A DNA stretch of 64,000 nucleotides from Casuarius casuarius (taxonomy: Eukaryota > Chordata > Aves > Casuariiformes > Casuariidae). Numbering within the stretch: the stretch's first letter is position 1; every line of letters begins with the position of its first letter. The position numbers and the translations under genes are program-made. The DNA lies in assembly GCA_003342895.1 (NCBI GenBank), contig PTFA01000160.1:2255592-2319591 (forward strand). Direction: 5' to 3'. This document shows positions 14,001 through 25,994 of this stretch, piece after piece. Below the pieces are notes generated by a model. That model did no database searches and was not told the DNA's origin. It saw only the letters and a program-made list of their open reading frames with translations.

Positions 14001-17000
14001 GCTGAAAACAAAATTTATGCTCAAATTACCTAAATATTTTTCCAGTTTCTACTCAAAAGGGCCTTGGTCATTGTTATTTGCACATTGATCTGAGGTCAGA
14101 TTTCTGCTGGGCTTTGGCTATCCACCTGCATTCACATACCCAGAGGCAGAGTGCACTGGGGCTCAGGTGGCCGGATTTGTATGAACATGCTTACTCAAAG
14201 CTGCTGATGTGTATAGTCACCCATCCAGAAAGAGTCCAAAGGCAACAAGGGACTCTCCCTTTTTTTCCCCATGTCTCTGATACCATTCAATGGCATTCAC
14301 CATTTCGGACACTAAGAACAAAAGATGAAGAATGTTTCCTGATTCCTGTTAGCAAGTGTGAAAACCACAGACCTACAAGCCCAGCCTAGCAGACTGTTAG
14401 TTAGCAGATAGATGATGAAACAGCTTGGGAAGGCTGTGTAGTTCCCTTTTGCTACCTTTAATCAGGTCAAACCAGCATTAATGATGTTGTCTGGAGAAGT
14501 TCAACCCTAGCAGCCTTGGTCAGCTATATACGTAAAGTGTTTGAATTCCCTCCAGTTGCATTTTCCTGCAGTTTCCATTTTACAATATTTAGAGGAAGTA
14601 GAGCAACAAAATGCAAATAAAGTATTTCTGTTTAGAGGATTTCCTTTCACACAGGCTGTATTTCTAGGACCACTAATACTGGATCCACACATTACTGGGT
14701 CACTGACAGTAAAAAAAAAAAAAAAGGTGTTTCTGGTCTGATACTTGGTGTTTTAAACCTGGATTTACTGTACTAGTAAACCACTGCTCTTCTAGATTCT
14801 TTTCTACTTTGTTTTTACCTAGCTGTCCAGGATAAATGGAGTCAAACTATCCAGGATGATTCACCCCAGGGTACGAGCAGATATAATCCTGTACAGATCA
14901 GTTGGAATCAAGCACACTTTGCTGCTCTCCCGACCCAATTATCATAGGCTGAACTGCTATCATTACTGTCACCATTACTAATCTGCTCTCTACATCACTT
15001 CGTATTTGTCATAAGGGATAAAATATTCCCATAACATCACCGTGATCCTGCATCACAATGCTGTGTCATTTTTATCTCTATCATACCCAGGAAAGATGGT
15101 ATGGCTAATGAAATGCCATAAAGCCAAAATGGGAAATATTTGGTATCAAAGGCTAGTTGTGTCAAAAATCCTGTGACATACCTGCTCTGCAGACAACTGA
15201 AGCAGTCCATGGTGAGTAAACATAAAATGAAGAGCAACCTCATCTAGGCAAATCATTCCTGTGCTGGGGGAGTGAAATAAAAGAGAGTCAGCACATGACC
15301 TGAATTTTCTCCTCCACCAACAAGGAACAACATCCTAGATAACCACGACACAGTATCTTAGATGAACATCCACACCACCTGAAACTCAGCATCTACTCAC
15401 ACATGCCTAACCTGTGCAATCATCCAACTACCGTCAGGTGCTCAGCCCTGCTGCTGTCTCCTCTGCCAGTTGGCAGGACAGGTATTTTCATACGACTCAG
15501 AGAAAATCCCAGGAAAAACGAGTAATGGCTTCAATGAGTTCAGCATGTCAGAAACTAGAAAATAAATCAGTGAGGGAATACTGATGACGTTGCAGAGGAG
15601 GTATATCTGAAGGTTTCTCTGCAGCAGCGTTGCCTGGAAACTAGTATTTTCTCCTAGCAGGCTGTAATGATGTCATCAAATTCATTTTTCATCAGTTTCA
15701 GTATCACATGAGGCAGATCTAATAACCTCGAGTAATTTTGGCCCATTCCCTTAGCTTATACCGATTTTAAGTTCTCACAGTGCAAAGGAACACAGGCTGG
15801 ATGACAGCAGAGATGAGCCGCAGGCCTTTCCTGACTGCATCACAGCTCTTTAGGTAGATTGAGGTTGAAACCATCAAAGTGTGGCTGGAAATGTCATCCC
15901 ACGAGTGACCCTGACACCAGCATCAAGCCGAGCAGTGACACTGAACGATGAGGCAGCTGATGAGCCTTGTCAGCCAGTGTCCCTCGGTAATCTGTAATCA
16001 GTGACCAGTAAGGATGATGCGGTGTAACTGACAGCTCAGAACCTTTTACACACACAGCTTCCAGGGTATAAAGCTACCGAATGCCAACATCCAAAGGCAC
16101 TCGCTCTTATCTTAGTGCTGGCTACTTGGGTTTGACATCAGGAAATCTATTTCACTCCTTTCCTGTTCCTAGTCCCCAAGTTGCACCACCATATATCTTT
16201 GGTGTACCTGCTTTCCTTAGAGAGGAGAGGATTTGAAGATGTAGAAAGACTTCCAGACTCACGTTGATCAGAGAGCCTCTGTGGGCATGCTAAGGCTGAT
16301 GGCAGCTTTTAAATCCCCACTGTTTATCTACTGTCTAATTTTTGTGGAAAAGGCTGAAATTTCTGATCAAGACTGCTTAGGAGGCAGAACAGGTATGTGT
16401 GCATTGTTTGACATTCTCCAGCACCCCGAGTGTAAAAGATGAGGATCCACACACGCCGTGTTAAAGACCAAGATATAATATAGCCACCTGACTGTGCTAT
16501 CTGTTATTTGTTTTCTAAGACTGTAAAAGCTTTTGAAATTGTACGCCTGGTCTTGCACCTGCTTGATGCCCAGCCCTTTGCTGGGATACCACAACCGATA
16601 AACTATGATTAAATGACAGGCTGCCTCCTCTGACTGCTGGATAGCTGTGTGCTGGTCCTTCTTCCCTGCTCGTCTGGGCACGAGACTTGGTCAAAACAGG
16701 CCCTCTCTGTCCCATGAGAATAAGGAATGGAAAAGGGGGAGGTAGAGGAAAGGAGCGCTGTAAGAAACAAAGATGTTCATAAACACAAACACCCAATAAC
16801 TACACTCTAGATTTGGCAAACTCGGTGCTTTGAAGAAAGAACCCCACTCCATCTTCCAAGCCCACATAATAACCTCAGCACTTTGATGATATACAGATTA
16901 ATCAAAGTAAATTAGGCCCACTTCTTCCCATCCAGGGCTATAATACCCCACCACTATCACAGTGGTTCCTGAGCAATTTGCTTTCTGGGTGCCTTGCTCA

Positions 17001-17544
17001 CAGCAGAGCAGGCTGTAAGTATTATGGTCCCTGATGTTGCCACCAGAAACTAGTCCCTGATTTCGGTGCATGCAGGGTCCTGTCACTGTTGTGAACTTAG
17101 GTTCACTGGCCAACTGCACCCTAAAGCATTGGGGATGAAGAGCAAACTGCTTACCAGTGATAATCATCTTTTATATCGTTAGCTTTGAAAAGAGCTCAGC
17201 ATGGCAAAGAATTTAATGGCTTGGTTCTCCTACCCAAAAATAGCTCATGTGGGACACCCATTTTTGTATTCCAGTAAACTCAATCTAGAGTAATAACTAC
17301 AACGCTAGTACACAGTTGTTGTTTTTTCTAGAAAACTGCAAACCAGTCTGTTTCCCCTTCAAAGTCAATCCCAAGCATGCTTTATTTACTAGACTTGCTT
17401 GCATCATTCTGTGTGTTGACTTTCTTCACATCTTTAAAAGTCTACTTCATGATAAGGCAGATCTAATTTTCTGATAATATTTGGAGGTACGGGATTGGTT
17501 TAAGCCCACATTAAAAGAATACATGCTCTTCCATAAGGTAGTGG

Positions 17545-17700
17545 GTTTTTTTTAAATCTCTGTGCCTCAGTTTCCTTACATATAACATGACAACAGTCAT
17601 TTCTCCTATTTCAAGAATACAAAGTTACACTAGAATTTTTGATGTCTGCAAAGCATTTGGCAGATGTGCAGGGGAGGGTATGAATCCAAATGATTATGAA
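17545..17700 (+). mobile_element. MIR/L2-like ancient repeat
   Basis: CTCTGTGCCTCAGTTTCC, then a degraded 'TAAAATGGGG' region, and TCTGCAAAGCATTTGGCAGA follow the order of the MIR/L2 3' tail. Confidence 0.5.
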
Positions 17701-18834
17701 TACGGTACTATATTTCTAAAGTCTCTTACCCTCGTTAGCAAAACCCAAATTTTGCAGAATCCCACCATGGCTTATCTGAAAGGCTGGCCACAGAGACTGC
17801 GGCTGAAGGGCGCGGTGTGGGACCAGCCAAGTGACTGTCCCTCCCAGAAAAGTTATGAGAACTCATCCCTGCGAGCCTGATTCTGCTCTTCCTCACAGCG
17901 GTGCAGACCGAGCGCAGTGATTAACTGCAACTGAGAAACGAACCTGACCCGTTGGGCCAAGTTCCAGGACAGATTGCATATCGAGGCTCAGAGAAGCTTG
18001 ACTCTTCATTTTCTGGATAAATCTCAGTAGAGATTGTTCTAGTGCAGAGGAAAGGAGGAAAAACATTTCACTGGCAATATCTACTTCACCCGGGCTAGCT
18101 CCACCTTTCAAAATGATCAAATTAATTCCACACTGGCCTTTTTAATATAATCCACAGCTTTTGACTTAGATACCCTGTTGGGGGAGGAATCAGGAATAAA
18201 ATTGGGTATTACAAAAAAGTGGATGTCTGGGAACAGTGAACTGACACGATTTTGGCGGGGGGGGGTGTCCCCTCTGCTTGTCTAAGAGCCTTTCTCACAT
18301 TTCTCCTCTGCTTCCAAAGCAACCCCAGTTCCAGGCATCAATATGTCATGAGACGTAAACAGTTCCCCTTCAGGAAAAGTAAAAGCAGTTTTTTCCTGTT
18401 TGTGAAATCTCAGCGTTGCCAAGAACAAGAAAGCTTTCAAAACTGCATCTTTGCTGCTTGCCGAGCTTCACTGCCTTATAGGGCCTGAATCCCCTGGATG
18501 CACGCCGGGGGCAGGCTGGGAATGCTGGCTTTTCCTCCTTCTGGGTGATTCTCGCAGGCCCACAAGTGATGTCATGGTACATTTTAGGCTACAATAACAG
18601 GAAATCATCGAGTGTTTACACTGGCAGACTAGGCTGTGATGTGATTTTCCTCCTCTTCCTCCTCATCCCACCCCCGCCGTTGACTTCCTTGGCATATCTG
18701 TTTCCTCCGATTAAAATACTACATAGTGACAACACCGAAGGAGGAAAAAGGAAAGTGAAGGGGAGGGAGACCGAAAGGCATATTTTAAAAGGATGGTGGG
18801 TTCCCTTGGCCTCACTTACACACAGCGCATCCCC

Positions 18835-18860
18835 ACACGCACACACACGCGTGCACACAC
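18835..18860. repeat. Interrupted (CA)n microsatellite with CG steps
   Basis: CACACGCACACACACGCGTG, then CACACAC. It lies just upstream of the exon-like segment at 18943. Confidence 0.8.
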
Positions 18861-18942
18861 GGCATTAGCACAGCAGCCCGGACACGAGCCGGGAGCTCGG
18901 TCTGCCGAGGGACTGGAGAATTCACCCCCCCAAGCTGCAGAA

Positions 18943-18974
18943 ATGAAAAAGAAACTCTCCCCTTCCTGGCACGG
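18943..18974 (+). other. Candidate short first coding exon
   Basis: ATG opens MKKKLSPSWH and meets a strong donor CACGG|GTGAGT after 32 bp. The preceding 100 bp is GC-rich. No partner exon was found downstream, so this is only a splice-consensus observation. Confidence 0.2.
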
Positions 18975-21900
18975 GTGAGTCACAGGACAGATCTCCTCAG
19001 CACGGTTTTACTTCTGCATTTCCCTACGGCTGGGACACCCACACAGGCAATATTGAACATATATGACACGGGCTGGTAGACTGCTCCGCGGTGACGCTTT
19101 CAGAGCCGGAGCAGCGGAAGGATGCAGCGACCATGGAGGCTGCGCCAGTGTGAGGCCCATTGCGTTTCGGTCAGCGGTGAGTGAAGGTGCCAGGGCTGGG
19201 CTGGGTTTCAGGCACTGCTTGGACCAGTGATCTGCAGTGTGAAGAACAGATATTCTGTCCTTCACAACTTGCTAAGATGGAGGGAAGGAGGAGGGAGATG
19301 TAAGGAAGTTTCCAAAAGACTAGGAATTCCAAAGAGCAGAAACAGGAGCATTGCCTAACTAAAGCCTAACTGGCTTTAGGACACTGAAGGTCAGTGTTTG
19401 AACTTAAAACTCCAAGGTGTTGAGATCTGGGCCAATGTATAGTTTCATCGGGCTTGATTGTCTCCTCCCTTACATCAGTGAAATGGGCCTTGAAAAGAGC
19501 AACTCACAGTCCCTGGAGGGCTGCGAGCCAGATCCTGGCACTTTCCCAGTGCTATTTTCATCTCCTCAGATTTTCGGTTAAATTGATCTGCTCCCTCTCC
19601 AGGTCTCTTGCTCTCCTGGCTGCCTACTCCGTTATCAGTGGCAGTGGCCCAAGTTCTGCATCTTGGTGTTACTCCAGCAACTTCACTAATGTTACATCTG
19701 GTAGGTACTCAGCCTTGTGCAATTTCCTAAGGGGAAAGTCATTAGACCAAACAACACAGAGTATTTTCTGTGACCAGCCGTGCCAGGAAAGCAATCAGCA
19801 AGTCCTTGATGCAAGAAAATATCATTCAGTTCTCTGTACAAATAAAGTTTTCCCTATTTTGGCAATTTAGGACAGCTTCCAGAAGTGGAGAAAAATGAAT
19901 GCAATCCATGCTGCAAGCCAGCTATGCATTGTATGGCCGTGTTAGCAAGACACTGAGCCCTGGATAATATACTCTGCCTTTGCAAGGGGCATAATAGCTT
20001 AGATGTGGGTTAACCCATGGTTTTGTTGCTTGGATCCAGCTTTCCTCCGGCTATTTGAATGAGATTCACATCCCTTTACTTCACTGAAGGACACAGCATT
20101 AACATACCCTTCCCGCTCACGGCTAGTGCAGTGGGCCAGCAGAGCTCACAGCAGCACTTCTGAGTCAGGGACACTAAGGAAGAGCTGGGGGCAGCCACCT
20201 CTGGAGTAGGTATCGGGATGTCTGGAGCTGAAGCAGGATGTGTGAAAAGACATGTCATTCAAAGCAACATGAAAGTCTGAGATAAGAATGATGGCAAATA
20301 TTAAATAAGCCTTCTGTGGCAAGATGCATAAAAGAAGCATACCCCAAATGAGCTGGGGGTCTCCTTTCTGCAGTCCCTTACAAGACAAGGCCTGCAATGA
20401 AACTGAAAAGGCAATTCCCTTAAAAAAAACCCACATATATACTTCATCTGCCACAGGATATCACTGAGACCAAGAAACTGCAGCACATTCAGGAAAGAAT
20501 TGGACTTCTCATAGATAGCAAGGTCCATGGTGTATAACACCCAGAAAAGGACACTGGAGTGGCAGGGTGTGCAGTCACGGTTATTTCTAGCCAGTCACTT
20601 GGTGGATTTTATGCAAACTTGATCTACTGTGAGGAAATGATAGAAACCCACAGGAGCCCTCTCTGTTCCCCAAGTTTTCCTGTCCCTTGACCGTCCATGG
20701 CACAGGGTCTGCATTTCTTCATGGCTTGCAACCATATGAAGATCTTTATGTGTGGGTCTTATGTCTAGCCGTCCTGGTGGAGAAAGGTGTCCTTTGACAC
20801 CTTCAGCAACTGCTACAGATTTTCACAGGCTTTCTGAGGCTGAAGCTTTTTGAGGCTTTCTGGCCTCATTTTCTATCTGTGATTTTTTAGTGTGTGTTGG
20901 CTGTGAGTTCCTCTGACTACAGCCACAGAGTAGCAGAAAAGTCACCCCACCGAAACCACATGGGAGTCCTCTTCGGGAAACCCCCTGGTAGAGCACGACC
21001 GCGTACTTCCCAGAAACAAGTTCAAGCTCATCCACTGGGAGATTTGCTTTCTGTTGCAAGTAGGACGTTGCATCCTGGCTGAGGAGCTCATCACGCCAAA
21101 CAGGGAGATGTCCATCTCCTGGCCCCTGTCCAGTGAAATGGCTTGCCATCTTGACCTTGATATGAATCATCCTCAGCCAAAATGACATTTTTTCAAAGCA
21201 CTAATGAGCTGAAAAGCTTGCTGGATGATAAACTGGTGTATTTTCTCATTCTGGCTGAGACTGTAAGTAGTCAGCCAGGCCTAAGGCAGCAGGTACGAAT
21301 GAAGGCAGAGGAGGAGCAGCCTGCCTGAGGCCACACTGGACCCAGCTAATGGAGGTCACAGAAGCCTGCTTGACACAACCACATTCTTCCCTTTTCTCCT
21401 GTGCCTCCCCACTCCTTTCCTGTCCCACTGTGCTAGGCTTGGACATGAACAGGCCAGGAAGGGAAAGGGTAGCAAATAAGAGAATTTTATTTTTATTGTC
21501 TATTTCTCTCCGTCTGTGCAAATACTGGCAGCTTTAAATCAAGCTGAGAAGTCTCCTACATGGAAAAGCAAAAAGCCTGAGGCAGGCACTGTGCAAAACT
21601 GGCCTAGGAGGCAGAAGGTCTAGCTGAGAGCACCATGGCTCTGTTCAGTACATCTAGAAATTGCAGGTCTTCAGGTCATAAAGCAGAAAGGCAGGAAACT
21701 GCTTTAGAAAAAAAATACAATTGGAGGTAGTCTTAGTCTGCATCTACGCTGCAAGAGTAAGTGTCATTCACAGCAGTTAGCAGAAGGAACAGGAACCGCG
21801 ATACATACTCGCCTGCGGTCAGTGATAGGCTGACATAATCTGCAGTAAAGCCCCTGGTGTTGGGTCCTCATTGATGTTATTATTTGAGGCAGCTAATCAG

Positions 21901-22164
21901 GGCTGGGAGGGGAGGACCGTCCCAGCAGTGCTCACACGTTATCCTGCAGCATAGTCCTATCCTAGTCCAGAATAAACAGGAAGTTTTTGCTCCAAGCAGG
22001 TAGCTGGGATCTTAAGCCCATTAAACATGTACCTTAGTCCCAGCCATGCTTAAAGTTAGGCACAACCTCAAATGCTTTGCTGAATTGTGAATTGAGTCTT
22101 TCCTCTCTTGAGCAATCCCAAAGACAAACTGTAAGGGTTTACCCACTGGTAAATTGTATGGACT

Positions 22165-22245
22165 AATTAGCTTATATTTAGGAAGCACTTTAGAGACGAA
22201 AAATGCTGTGCAGCATAATTATTATTATTAAAAATACCTCCCAGG
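22165..22245 (+). mobile_element. MIR/L2-like 3' tail
   Basis: AGGAAGCACTTTAGAGACGA, AAAATGCTGTGCAG and ATTATTATTATT follow the pattern of 'aaagcgctttgagat', 'aaagcgctatataa' and a terminal ATT run. Confidence 0.45.
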
Positions 22246-22912
22246 CAGGAATGTGAAAGGAGAGGATTATGTACTCTTTGACAAGCGCCTTAATGGAAAA
22301 AGAGTAATAGCCTAAAACTACAACCTGATCTACACTGTGAAACCATACTGGCTGCTGACAACCATGTGAATGGATATGATGCTTAACACTGGTAACTCAT
22401 CACCTTCGTGCCAGCCTGGGCCAAGGGAAGGCTATTTGTGGCAGAAGAGATGCTGCTCGCTACGAAGCATGATCCTTCTTTTTAACAGTCCCCTCTACCA
22501 GCCCACTTGATATTTTGCTCCCAGGCAAATAACGGGACAGAGATTTGTTTCAGAGAAACCCAAGCACACAGTAGATTCAGCTCAGCTTCACTACATCACG
22601 TCTTCCTTCAGCTGAAATAGTGGCAGAAGCTGCCTTACGGGAGGGTGACTTCCAGGGAGCGTGGCTGCAACTAAAACCTCCGGTGGGGAGTTAGGAGAGA
22701 GGCTTTCTCCACATCCAGTTTTCCTCCAAAGCTCCTCTGCAGGAGGGGGTAGGCTGAAAGAAGGTGCCCAGAGCTTTCGGTGGAAGGATTTAGCCTTACC
22801 CCAGACAGCTGTTTTTCTAGGCACAACATTTAGGCTGAAAATAGCTTTGTTCAACATGTTGCAGTATCAGAGTGGTTGTGAGCTGTCTGGTCACCGCAAG
22901 TGGCAGAACAAA

Positions 22913-22931
22913 ACACACACACACACACACA
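22913..22931. repeat. (AC)n microsatellite
   Basis: 19 bp of perfect AC dinucleotide. Confidence 0.9.
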
Positions 22932-24747
22932 GTTCAGTCACCAAGGATTTTCCATCACTTCTTTGCAAATTTTGTGGGGTCAGAATTAAAATGCAGGACA
23001 AGTACAAACCATTTTCTAATTGCAATAGTTCCAGGAGACCAGTGCTACAACTGCACTTGGACACAGAAACCTGGCAAGGCAGAAATACCTCGAAGGGGCA
23101 CTATTTGCACTTTGGTGAGCAAAAGATTAATATCAGCTCCACTTCTACTGCCCCGTGCCTGGGTGGGGGCAATTAACATGACCATTTGGGAGTTAGTGTA
23201 TCTCTTGAAAGTGCTTGTCCTTGACTTGCAGGAGATCTAAGAAGCATCCAGGGCTGGGGACTTTTATTCACTTCCCACATATGTCGACTGCACTCCCTTT
23301 CCGTGAGTCAGAGCTGGGGGGAGGCTTTGCCGTCTGCAGCTGCATTTCCCTTTTCTGCTGAATCACCCTGCTCACGACAGTCTGTGCAGACGCCCTGGAT
23401 GCATGGGCTGAATGCTCAATGGGAGTATGCTGCAGCAAACCCCAAATTTTCCACACCCTTTCCAGGACCCAGGTAAGTCACTGCCCACATACCATGCTGC
23501 TGGCAATATGCAGGGTAGCCAAGAGCATGGCTTGTTCCTCCAGAAATGTCCTGAGCTGCATCAGTGACCCCCCTCATCCATTTCATGGATACAGTAAGAC
23601 TTTTCCCAGGCACAAACAGCATCTCTCTCTGTAATAGCCTCTGTGGGGGAAGAAAGAGAGAGACAGAGCCAGTGGATGTGGTTTGGCCCTTCCCATAGTG
23701 AGGCACTTGCCCCAAGGGTTTCTTCTGAGGTGCTTGTGGTTCCTCTGCCCCAGCCTTGACAGATGCTGTGAACTGGGCCTAATGACCGCACCACGTTCAG
23801 AGCACAGGGAGCACAGAGTGTTCACAACCCCGAGATGCACAGGAGCAAGCGCATGCTCTGGAGTAGCTGGGGTTGCTGTGGGGTTAACGCAGCTAAAATC
23901 CCTGGAAAGTCAGCCCACGAAGTGCAGACAGCATGAATGTGCAGCTTCTCATGTTGTTTCCCAGGTCCTCACTAACATTTGAAAACAGCTTATGGAATTA
24001 GGGGACTCAGAAGAGAGAGACCAGAGCACTGAGCTTTTAATTGCTTTCAATCTGTCCTGGGCCAGGAAGCAAGTAGGAGCTGACATCAACTGACAGTGAT
24101 GAACAGCCATTGTGAAGAGAGCAGTTCTCTGCCCCACTTTTGAATCCCACTCACCTCCCAAGCTCTGCAACTCTCTCAGGACACATAAGATCAAATTGCA
24201 TCAGCTAATTTGCTGCCACTCTGTGACGGAAGGGGTGGGGAGGTAGAGCATGAAACTGGCTACAAGTCAATGCAAGAAAGGGGTGTGGGACACAGCGCAC
24301 TCGGCTGCCTGGAACAGGCTCCCAGCTGCGGCAGTGTGACTTTGTGTAGTTACCACCCGAAGTCTGACTCAAGCAAGAAAACCAGTAACCAGGATGGCTC
24401 GTTTCATTCTGCTGCAGAAGCCTTTATGCTTCCTTTTCCTCCTGCTCCTGATGAGTGGACGGGGCTAGCCTCAAAATACTTGGCTGGGATGGGGAGCAGT
24501 CACAAAACACACCCACCTTTAGAAACCCAGCTTGGAAAGCAAGTTCACATGATAGTACCAAAAGGTGTGGTGGTCTAGCAAGCCTCATGACCACACACGT
24601 ATTTATTACAGAGAGCATCAGAAACAGCGTGGTCGTTAGCCCACAGTGAGACAATTTGGGTTATTTTAAATACTTTTTTTTGTTTTTTGTTTTTAAGTGA
24701 AGGAAGAAAAAGTTTTAGAATACATCTGACCTCCTGGCTGGTGGACT

Positions 24748-25994
24748 GACTTCCTGGCTCAGCCTCAGACCTCCCTTGTCACTACGGACCTGCCCGGTGA
24801 TCTCGGGGCTGTTTGACCCTCCTCACTATCGCTAGATCTGGTCCTGACCCTGACCTGCAGATCGACTTCCTGGCTTGACCTCAGACCCACCTTATCGTGG
24901 CAGACTTGCCAGATGGTCTGGACTCTTGGTTGAACCTGCTACCGTCTCTGATCCGCGCTGCTGCCCTCGCTCAGGTACGGCGGGATGGGGGCCTGGCTGG
25001 CGAGGCCCCTGCCCTGCCATGCACGGTCTGGCGCCCAGCCGTCTTCAGCCCTGAGCTCAGCACCACAGTACCCACGGGTTCTGCAGGGCTTTGCCCCGTG
25101 ACTCTTCCTGAGCGATCAGCCTGGCCTGGGCTTTCATCTTCCCGCGGTGCTGACGTGCTGCCCGATCCCAGGCTCTCGGGTGAGCCCGCTCCCCAGTGCT
25201 GTCTGGTCTCTGGGGCCTGTCGCGGACAGCTGGGGTCCTTCCTCCCCACCGACCCCAAGCCCGCCTGGTCTCTGGGGCTCCCCGGGTGTGGCTTGAACAC
25301 GTTCTCCCCCCGTCACCCCCCCAAGCCCACCCGGCCTCTGGGGCCCCTCACAGGTAACCCCTGCCCAGCCCCGAGTCTCCCATGCAACGTCCCTTTCCCC
25401 GTTCCCTGCCCCTGCCCTGGCTCTGCATCCCCTGAAATAGCCCACTGACAACCCACAACCATGAAATCGCTCTGCAGCAAGCCCCCTCAAACCCAGACCC
25501 CTGTAAGGTGTGAGGACACACCTCGATCTGCTGTCAGGTCCCCCAGGGCACCCACAGGCCTTATGGCCCTGACCAGCCTCCACCCACACCCAGGGGCCCC
25601 ACTTCAGCCCGGTACCCTCAGTCCCTGGCTGAGCTCTGTTGTAGGTGTGCCTGCCTCCAGCACAGCCACGGCCACCACCACTGCCACCGCCACGGCCGCA
25701 GCCGTGCCTGTGCCCGTCCAAAGACCCTGTCGATCCAGATCCTAAGCCCACAGACTGACTTGGCAGCTTGCCCTTAGCCCCGCCTCATCTCTACAGACCT
25801 GCCCAGCAGCCCCCGGGCTGTCTGTCCCTGGTCTGCAAGCCGAATTCTTATCATCATGAGTTTGCTTGATGAGCTGTACTCTTGGTTGAATCTGGCTACC
25901 GTTTCTGGACCTGCCCCGTTCGCCTCGTCTCACTCGGGTACCGTGGGGCCGGGCCCCTGCTGGCGAGGCCCCTGCCCTGCTGGCCACGTTCTAG
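24748..25994. repeat. GC/CT-rich block with imperfect internal repeats
   Basis: Three related units start at about 24748, 24864 and 25757. They share a GACTTCCTGGCTTGACCTCA-like start and a GGACCTGCC core. The second and third also share about 115 bp containing ACTCTTGGTTGAA and GGCGAGGCCCCTGCCCTGC (24917-25031 and 25873-25994). The first two are a 116 bp tandem pair. Base composition differs sharply from the AT-richer flanks. Long open frames on both strands reflect composition. It could be part of an old LTR or a low-copy satellite; the class is not known. Confidence 0.65.
25664..25712. repeat. Imperfect CCACCG/CCACGG hexamer repeat
   Basis: A short run of GCCACGGCCACCACCACTGC-type units within the GC-rich block. 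Confidence 0.6.

Larger units (their letters stand above)
1..24747. other. Gene-poor sequence left of the GC-rich block
   Basis: Apart from the listed microsatellites, old repeats, CpG patch and two orphan exon candidates, I see no supportable gene. Open frames here are short, unlinked by splice sites, and have no recognisable domains. The first 60 bases are CpG-rich and may be the edge of something outside the window. Confidence 0.6.

Noticed and set aside
22661..23176. 171-codon open frame spanning a CA microsatellite
   Set aside because: It reads through the microsatellite as a His-Thr run and has no recognisable domain.
24897..25751. Overlapping open frames of 183 and 205 codons in the GC-rich block
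   Set aside because: Composition-driven, Pro- or Gly-rich, on both strands at once, and inside repeat units.
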